Below are positions 5,211 through 9,734 of a stretch of DNA of 9,734 nucleotides, one piece after another. Location of the stretch: positions 1-9,734 of the forward strand of contig CAMOFS010000034.1 in NCBI GenBank assembly GCA_946613735.1. The letters run 5' to 3'. The stretch is from an uncultured Lachnospiraceae bacterium (GTDB taxonomy: Bacteria; Bacillota_A; Clostridia; Lachnospirales; Lachnospiraceae). The notes beneath the pieces were generated by a model that made no database searches, was not told where the DNA came from, and saw only the letters and a program-made list of their open reading frames with translations. How positions within the stretch are numbered: position 1 is the first letter of the stretch; each line of letters begins with the position of its first letter. The position numbers were made by a program, and so were the translations under genes.

Positions 5211-5975
5211 ATGAAATACTTGATAGTCGACGACGAGCCGGAGGCGATCCGGCATCTTTCCGGTGTAGTAACCCAAACAGATGACCATGCCATTATAGAC
5301 ACGGCCACCAACACAGAGGATGCATACTATCTTAGTACGCATGATACCTACGACGTGTTTTTTGTGGATATTAAAATGCCCGGCAAAAACGGGCTGGAAC
5401 TGGCAGAGGACTTAAAAAGCATAAAGCCCTTTATCAACATTATATTTGTTACGGCCCATCCTGAATATGCATTAGAGGCGCACAGGCTCTACGTAAGCGG
5501 ATATATCGTAAAGCCCGCCAAAAGCCTGGAGGTCAGTGAGGCTCTTAAAAACCTCAGACATCCTGTGGTCTTCAGGCACAAGGGCTTTTCTGCCCGCTGC
5601 TTTGGGGACTTTGAGGCTTTTTATGACGGCCGCCCCATCCGGTTCAGGCGCAGCAAGACCAAGGAGCTTTTGGCCTATCTCATAGATCGGCGTGGTTCCG
5701 TGGTGACAGGTTCCCAGCTTAGGGCGGTGCTCTGGGAGGACAAGGCGGACACCCAGCAGCTGACGGACAGCTTTTCCCAGCTTACCCGGGATCTGAAGAC
5801 CACCTTGGAGGAGCTGGGCTGCAGGGACATACTCCTTATCAAGCGCAATGCCTACGCAGTTGCACCGGATAGGATACCCTGCGATCTGTATCGTGCCTTA
5901 GACAACGATCCCCTTTTTATGGAGGGCTACACCGGGGAGTACATGAGCCAGTACAGCTGGTCCGAGTTTCGCTGA
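5211..5975 (+). CDS. Orphan response regulator, REC plus winged-helix (SARP/OmpR-like) DNA-binding domain
   Basis: This is a predicted cytoplasmic transcription regulator of 254 residues. The receiver domain (about 1-115) has the acidic pair D7/D8, phosphoacceptor Asp53 in FFVDIKMPG, the switch Thr81 in FVTAH and Lys101 in VKPA, so phosphorylation looks possible. The C-terminal half (about 128-222) reads as a winged helix of the OmpR/SARP type: FGDFEAFYDGRPIRFRRSKT, then LLAYLIDRRGSVVTGSQL and LWED, with the tail GEYMSQYSW (242-250). From memory this arrangement is frequent in Lachnospiraceae. The start follows AGGGGAG (5198-5204). No histidine kinase is adjacent, and targets are unknown. Its ribosome binding site can pair with an upstream leader segment (5080-5088). 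The last codons GAG TTT CGC TGA are the first copy of a degenerate 27-base tandem repeat running past the stop. Confidence 0.9.
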   Translation: MKYLIVDDEPEAIRHLSGVVTQTDDHAIIDTATNTEDAYYLSTHDTYDVFFVDIKMPGKNGLELAEDLKSIKPFINIIFVTAHPEYALEAHRLYVSGYIVKPAKSLEVSEALKNLRHPVVFRHKGFSARCFGDFEAFYDGRPIRFRRSKTKELLAYLIDRRGSVVTGSQLRAVLWEDKADTQQLTDSFSQLTRDLKTTLEELGCRDILLIKRNAYAVAPDRIPCDLYRALDNDPLFMEGYTGEYMSQYSWSEFR

Positions 5976-6032
5976 CCGCACAGACAATCAGAGTTTCACT
6001 AAGCACACAGCCGGTCAGAATTTCGCTGATCA
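5964..6032 (+). repeat. Degenerate 27-bp tandem repeat covering the response regulator stop codon
   Basis: Units at 5964-5990 and 5991-6017 and a 15-base partial unit at 6018-6032 each begin GAGTTTCGCTGA or a close variant (GAGTTTCACTAA, GAATTTCGCTGA). The true stop is in unit 1. The second and third units keep the same frame and each again carry Glu-Phe-Arg/His-stop. The array looks like duplicated gene end that has since diverged. Confidence 0.65.
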
Positions 6033-6037
6033 ACTTC

Positions 6038-6066
6038 TTGATGAAGGTAATGATAAATGCTATACT
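6038..6066 (+). promoter_or_regulatory. Promoter of the nadE operon (extended -10)
   Basis: TTGATG (6038-6043), a 17-base spacer and TATACT (6061-6066) with TG at 6058-6059 make a strong vegetative promoter. The start point would be near 6073, giving a leader of about 34 bases. The -35 lies in a small dyad ATCAA-CTTC-TTGAT (6029-6042), and a short dyad TGT-N4-ACA (6080-6089) lies just past the start point. Either could be an operator, but neither was matched to a known NAD regulator. Confidence 0.68.
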
Positions 6067-6106
6067 AAATCAGTTAAAGTGTCTTTACATATAGAGAAGG
6101 TTTTTC

Positions 6107-8011
6107 ATGAAGGACGGTTTTATAAAAGTCGCCGCCGTAACCCCCAGGGTATCGGTGGCCGGTATCAGTGAAAATACAAAGGAGATCAAGCGCCTCATCG
6201 ATGTTGCCATCGACGAAAAAAAGGCGAGGATTGTGGTCTTTCCGGAGCTGTGCATCACGGGCTACAGCTGCGGGGATCTTTTCTATCAAAAGAGGCTTAT
6301 CTCATCGGCACTGGATGCGCTTTTGGATATAGCAGAGTATACCACGGATAAAAACGGCCTGGTATTTGTGGGGCTTCCCTTTGCATACTGTGACAGGCTC
6401 TACAATGTTACCGCGGCCATATCCCGGGGGAGCATCTTAGGCCTTGTTCCCAAGACCCACATCCCCTCCTACGGAGAGTTTTACGAGACCAGGCAGTTTT
6501 GCCCCGGCATGCGTGAGCCGGTACGCATAGAGCTGCCCGACGGCAGCCTTACCCTTTTGGGCACAGACATCCTCTTTGCCTGTGACAATATTCCGGAGCT
6601 TGTGGTGGCAGCAGAGATATGTGAGGATGCCTGGGTACCTGACGATCCCGGTGTGCGGCATGCCATGGCAGGAGCCACCGTCATAGTCAATCCCTCCGCC
6701 AGCGACGAGCTTACGGGCAAAAGGGCCTACAGGCGGCAGCTTATCACCAATGCCTCCGCCAGATTATATGCGGCATACATCTATGCCGGCGCAGGCTTTG
6801 ATGAGTCCACCACCGATGTGGTCATGAGCGGACATGATATGATAGCGGAGGGCGGCAGGCTCCTTTTGGAGAGCGATCCCTTTACACTCGGCGCCCTTAT
6901 CACCGAGGTGGATGTGCAGACCCTTTCCACCCGCCGCCGCCAGATGAATACATTTTTTACCACGGGCCCCAGGCAGGACCATTTTACCGTTATGTTCTCC
7001 CTTGATGAGGAGATTACGGAGATCACCCGTCCCATTGACGCCATGCCCTTTGTGCCCTCGGACAAGGCAAAAAGGCGTGAAAGATGCGAGGAGATCCTGG
7101 GCATCCAGGCCTGCGGCCTGAAAAAACGCCTGTCCCATATACATGCCAAAAGTGCGGTGATAGGTATTTCCGGCGGACTCGATTCCACCTTAGCACTGCT
7201 GGTTACTGTTCGTGCCTTTGACCTGCTTAAGCTTGACAGGAAGGGGATCACAGCGGTCACCATGCCGGGCTTTGGCACCACGGACCGCACCTATGACAAC
7301 GCTATCAAGCTTATAGAAAAGCTTGGGGTCACCGGTCGCGAGATCAGCATCAGGGCTGCGGTGGAGCAGCATTTTGCCGACATCGGACACGATATCAATG
7401 ATAAAAACGTCACCTATGAGAATGCCCAGGCCAGGGAGCGCACCCAGATCCTTATGGATATCGCCAATGAGACCGGTGGCATCGTGGTGGGCACCGGAGA
7501 TCTCTCCGAGCTGGCCCTTGGATGGGCCACCTACAACGGGGATCACATGTCCATGTACGGAGTCAATGCCTCCGTCCCCAAGACCCTGGTAAGATACCTG
7601 GTGGGCTATTATGCGGACACCTGTGGTGACGATGAGCTAAGGGTCGTCCTCTACGATGTTTTGGACACCCCGGTATCACCTGAGCTTTTGCCTCCGGAGG
7701 AGGACGGCACCATAGCCCAGAAGACCGAGGACCTGGTGGGACCCTACGAGCTTCACGACTTTTTCCTCTACCATCTCATCAGACAGGGAGAGGATAGGGA
7801 CAAGATATACAGACTGGCCAGGATAGCTTTTAGAGACACCTATGACGGAGCCACCGTGGACAAATGGCTTACCATTTTTTACAGGAGATTCTTTACATCA
7901 CAGTACAAGAGATCCTGCGTGCCGGATGGCCCTAAGGTTGGTACAGTGGCGCTTTCACCCAGAGGGGACTGGCGCATGCCGTCGGATGCCTCTTACGTGG
8001 ACTTTATTTAA
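6107..8011 (+). CDS. nadE: Glutamine-dependent NAD+ synthetase
   Basis: This enzyme catalyses the last step of NAD synthesis: nicotinate adenine dinucleotide is adenylated with ATP and amidated to NAD+, with ammonia taken from glutamine. The 634-residue length fits the two-domain glutamine-using type. The N-terminal nitrilase-like glutaminase (about 5-290) has the catalytic triad Glu47 (VVFPELCITGY), Lys116 (VPKTHIPSYGEF) and Cys172 (AEICEDAW). The C-terminal NAD synthetase domain (about 320-625) has the ATP pyrophosphatase loop SGGLDS (355-360) and the downstream blocks VGTGDLSELALGW and NGDHMSMYGVNASVPKTL. All key residues are present, so it should be active. Start: AGAAGG (6095-6100) 6 bases before the ATG. 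It is first in an operon with a GGDEF sensor gene that begins 14 bases after its stop. Confidence 0.97.
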   Translation: MKDGFIKVAAVTPRVSVAGISENTKEIKRLIDVAIDEKKARIVVFPELCITGYSCGDLFYQKRLISSALDALLDIAEYTTDKNGLVFVGLPFAYCDRLYNVTAAISRGSILGLVPKTHIPSYGEFYETRQFCPGMREPVRIELPDGSLTLLGTDILFACDNIPELVVAAEICEDAWVPDDPGVRHAMAGATVIVNPSASDELTGKRAYRRQLITNASARLYAAYIYAGAGFDESTTDVVMSGHDMIAEGGRLLLESDPFTLGALITEVDVQTLSTRRRQMNTFFTTGPRQDHFTVMFSLDEEITEITRPIDAMPFVPSDKAKRRERCEEILGIQACGLKKRLSHIHAKSAVIGISGGLDSTLALLVTVRAFDLLKLDRKGITAVTMPGFGTTDRTYDNAIKLIEKLGVTGREISIRAAVEQHFADIGHDINDKNVTYENAQARERTQILMDIANETGGIVVGTGDLSELALGWATYNGDHMSMYGVNASVPKTLVRYLVGYYADTCGDDELRVVLYDVLDTPVSPELLPPEEDGTIAQKTEDLVGPYELHDFFLYHLIRQGEDRDKIYRLARIAFRDTYDGATVDKWLTIFYRRFFTSQYKRSCVPDGPKVGTVALSPRGDWRMPSDASYVDFI

Positions 8012-8025
8012 AGGGGGAGTTAGCT

Positions 8026-9734
8026 ATGTCAGACAAAAGATGGAAGATCGGAGTCTTTTTAGGGAACGTGCATTTTGTCCATCCCCGCGCCATGATGGCG
8101 GCAATAGAGGAGTATTTTTCCGACAAGTCCGTTGACGTGCTGTTTTTTTTGGGCACGGAGTCCGTCAGCTTCAAGGGGGATCTGACGGAGGTCCAGGCGC
8201 AGTTTGACTATCAGTATCTGTCCATATATGATTATGAAAAGTTCCAGGACTTTGATTTTTTGATCATCGCCTTTGGTAACATGAACATATCCGCCGGTAT
8301 CGAGAACAAGGAGATGTATCTCGAAAAGTTTTCTCACATACCGTGTGCGGTGCTGCAGGAGGAGGTGCGTCCGAAAAAGGGCTTCAATGTCATCTCCGAC
8401 AACTACGGCGGCATGAAGCATATAGTGGATCACCTTATAGAGTTCCACGAGTTTGAGAACATCGTGCTTTTGTGCGGTCCCGAGCACAACGAGGATTCCA
8501 CCCAGCGCCGCCAGGCCTATCTGGAGTCCATGATCTCCCATGGCTGCGCCGTCAGCGACACCATGATCCGCTACGGAGATTATACGGAAAATGTGGATGA
8601 GATCGCAGAAGAGCTTTTGAATGCCAACAGAGGCGCCCAGGCTGTGGTATGTGCCAATGACGAGATGGCCTCCGCAGTATATCGTGTCTGTGAAAAAAGA
8701 GGCCTTAGGGTGGGCGTGGATATTGCGGTTACCGGCTTTGATGACATACCCCTTGCCAGCTTTTTGAGCCCGCCCCTTACCACGGTGCGCCAGGAGTCAC
8801 GTGAGCTGGGGCACACAGCTGCCAGGCTTGCCCTTGCTTATCTCGAGGGCGAGGAGGTGCCTGCAGTTACCAGGATCCCCACCACGGTGATCAACCGCAA
8901 CTCCTGCGGCTGTAATCTTCCCGATGAAAAGATGGATCTGGCTACGGCCAGGGATGAGTCCGTTTCCGGTGTGGTGGATGATATCAGAAAGATATGGAAC
9001 TACGCGCTTATGGGTCCCATCATGACCAGGGATCTGGTGGCGGTATCGGACAACATCGTCAGCTTTTTCTCCCGGATGGCCCAGCATCTTATCGACATAG
9101 GTGTCCGTTCATCGGCCCTTTTTGTCCAGCATGACCCTATGATCAATACAGTGGAGTCAGGCTATACCATGGCAGACGAGGTCTATCTGGTATTTGAGCA
9201 GCATGGAGATAAGTACCATGTCTACCCCAGGGAGGACAGCCCACGCATTGGCCTTAAACGCGGCCTTATGCATCCGGGCAAGCCGGGTGACCCGAGCAGA
9301 CAGTATTACACCTTTTTGATATTTGACGGAGAGCGGCAATACGGTATCCTGATACTGGAGGTCAAGTCTGAGGAGATACCTTATATGTATCTGACCTCCC
9401 TGCATTTTGGCACGGCCTTTCATTTCCATGAGATCAACAACCACGTGATGGCCGAGCACCATACACTTGTTATGCAAAATGCACGGCTTTCCTACAGCGC
9501 CCATTCCGACCCGCTGACCGGGCTTTTGAACCGCCGCGGGGTGGAGGAGCTCATACATCAGACCATCAACGAAAACGAAGGCGTCAGGGCCTGCGTCATG
9601 ATAGGTGATCTGGACCACCTTAAGGAGATCAACGACACCTTCGGGCACAACGAGGGCGACTTTGCCATCAAGGCCTGCTCCGAGGTGCTAAGACGCGTTA
9701 TCGGTGACCGCGCGCCCTTGGGACGTATCGGCGG
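8026..9734 (+). CDS. LacI-type sensor domain - GGDEF diguanylate cyclase protein, C-terminus missing
   Basis: This is a predicted cytoplasmic signalling protein; 569 residues are visible and the frame is open at the window edge. Residues 7 to about 296 form a LacI/GalR-type periplasmic-binding-like sensor (KIGVFLGN, VISDNYGGMKHIVDHL, IVLLCGPEHN, AVVCANDEMA, VAVTGFDDIPLA, PPLTTVRQ), ending in the cysteine motif NRNSCGC (C294, C296). It lacks both a signal peptide and the usual helix-turn-helix head. A middle region (about 310-485, possibly GAF-like) follows, then a GGDEF domain starting at DPLTGLLNRRG (495-505) with GDLDHLKEINDTFGHNEGD. The window stops at RIGG, where GGDEF would be completed. 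If active it would make c-di-GMP in response to a sugar-like ligand. No RxxD inhibitory site is seen before the GG. GGGGGAG (8013-8019) precedes the ATG by 6 bases. Confidence 0.92.
   Translation, partial: MSDKRWKIGVFLGNVHFVHPRAMMAAIEEYFSDKSVDVLFFLGTESVSFKGDLTEVQAQFDYQYLSIYDYEKFQDFDFLIIAFGNMNISAGIENKEMYLEKFSHIPCAVLQEEVRPKKGFNVISDNYGGMKHIVDHLIEFHEFENIVLLCGPEHNEDSTQRRQAYLESMISHGCAVSDTMIRYGDYTENVDEIAEELLNANRGAQAVVCANDEMASAVYRVCEKRGLRVGVDIAVTGFDDIPLASFLSPPLTTVRQESRELGHTAARLALAYLEGEEVPAVTRIPTTVINRNSCGCNLPDEKMDLATARDESVSGVVDDIRKIWNYALMGPIMTRDLVAVSDNIVSFFSRMAQHLIDIGVRSSALFVQHDPMINTVESGYTMADEVYLVFEQHGDKYHVYPREDSPRIGLKRGLMHPGKPGDPSRQYYTFLIFDGERQYGILILEVKSEEIPYMYLTSLHFGTAFHFHEINNHVMAEHHTLVMQNARLSYSAHSDPLTGLLNRRGVEELIHQTINENEGVRACVMIGDLDHLKEINDTFGHNEGDFAIKACSEVLRRVIGDRAPLGRIG

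Noticed and set aside
5039..5284. 81-codon plus-strand frame overlapping the response regulator start
   Set aside because: It crosses a strong terminator, has no ribosome binding site or family resemblance, and overlaps a certain gene.
6080..6089. TGT-N4-ACA as a NAD-repressor operator before nadE
   Set aside because: Three-base arms are too short, and I could not match it to a known NiaR or NrtR site with confidence.
8059..9648. Four minus-strand frames opposite the sensor-GGDEF gene
   Set aside because: No recognisable motifs or ribosome binding sites; the plus-strand frame is continuous and domain-rich.

Overview
The window looks like a chromosomal segment of a Gram-positive Clostridia genome, probably Lachnospiraceae. 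The pointers are AGGAGG-type ribosome binding sites before nearly every gene, a small protein with the RAAQFAPFAAL motif, a response regulator whose C-terminus ends in GEYMxQYSW, and many one-component and two-component signalling domains. Base composition is moderately GC-rich. The assignment rests on family resemblance only; no marker gene such as rRNA is present.

Left part (1-1706, minus strand): a compact operon reading leftwards, made of a 67-residue RAAQFAPFAAL small protein, a metal-type ABC ATPase and an ABC-3 family membrane permease cut by the window edge. The genes are 1 and 3 bases apart. No substrate-binding lipoprotein is visible; it may lie beyond the left edge. A divergent promoter region (1707-1886) separates this operon from the arginine genes.

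Middle (1887-4941, plus strand): argC, a single-domain GNAT acetyltransferase, and argJ, giving the acetylated-cycle part of arginine biosynthesis. argB and argD are not here. Two copies of a widespread palindromic intergenic repeat (the kind whose spurious translations read CHSERSEES and CHPEAEGRRIL) sit in this cluster: one in the argC leader and one, enlarged by tandem duplications, between argC and the GNAT gene. ArgJ carries an unusual linker insertion of about 40 residues containing a 21-bp tandem duplication.

Next (4942-5975): a 269-base intergenic stretch with a candidate promoter, a strong intrinsic terminator and a pyrimidine-rich segment complementary to the downstream ribosome binding site, then an orphan response regulator (REC plus winged helix). 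Its 3' end is repeated in tandem beyond the stop codon.

Right part (6038-9734, plus strand): a good extended -10 promoter drives glutamine-dependent NAD synthetase (nadE), followed 14 bases later by a large signalling protein. This has a LacI-type sugar-binding sensor domain with no DNA-binding head, a middle domain and a GGDEF (diguanylate cyclase) domain cut by the window edge. No RNA genes, CRISPR arrays, transposases or phage genes were seen. The most intriguing items are the leader/terminator arrangement before the response regulator, the nadE/GGDEF pairing, the small protein heading a metal-transport operon, and the ArgJ insertion. None of these by itself proves a new system.
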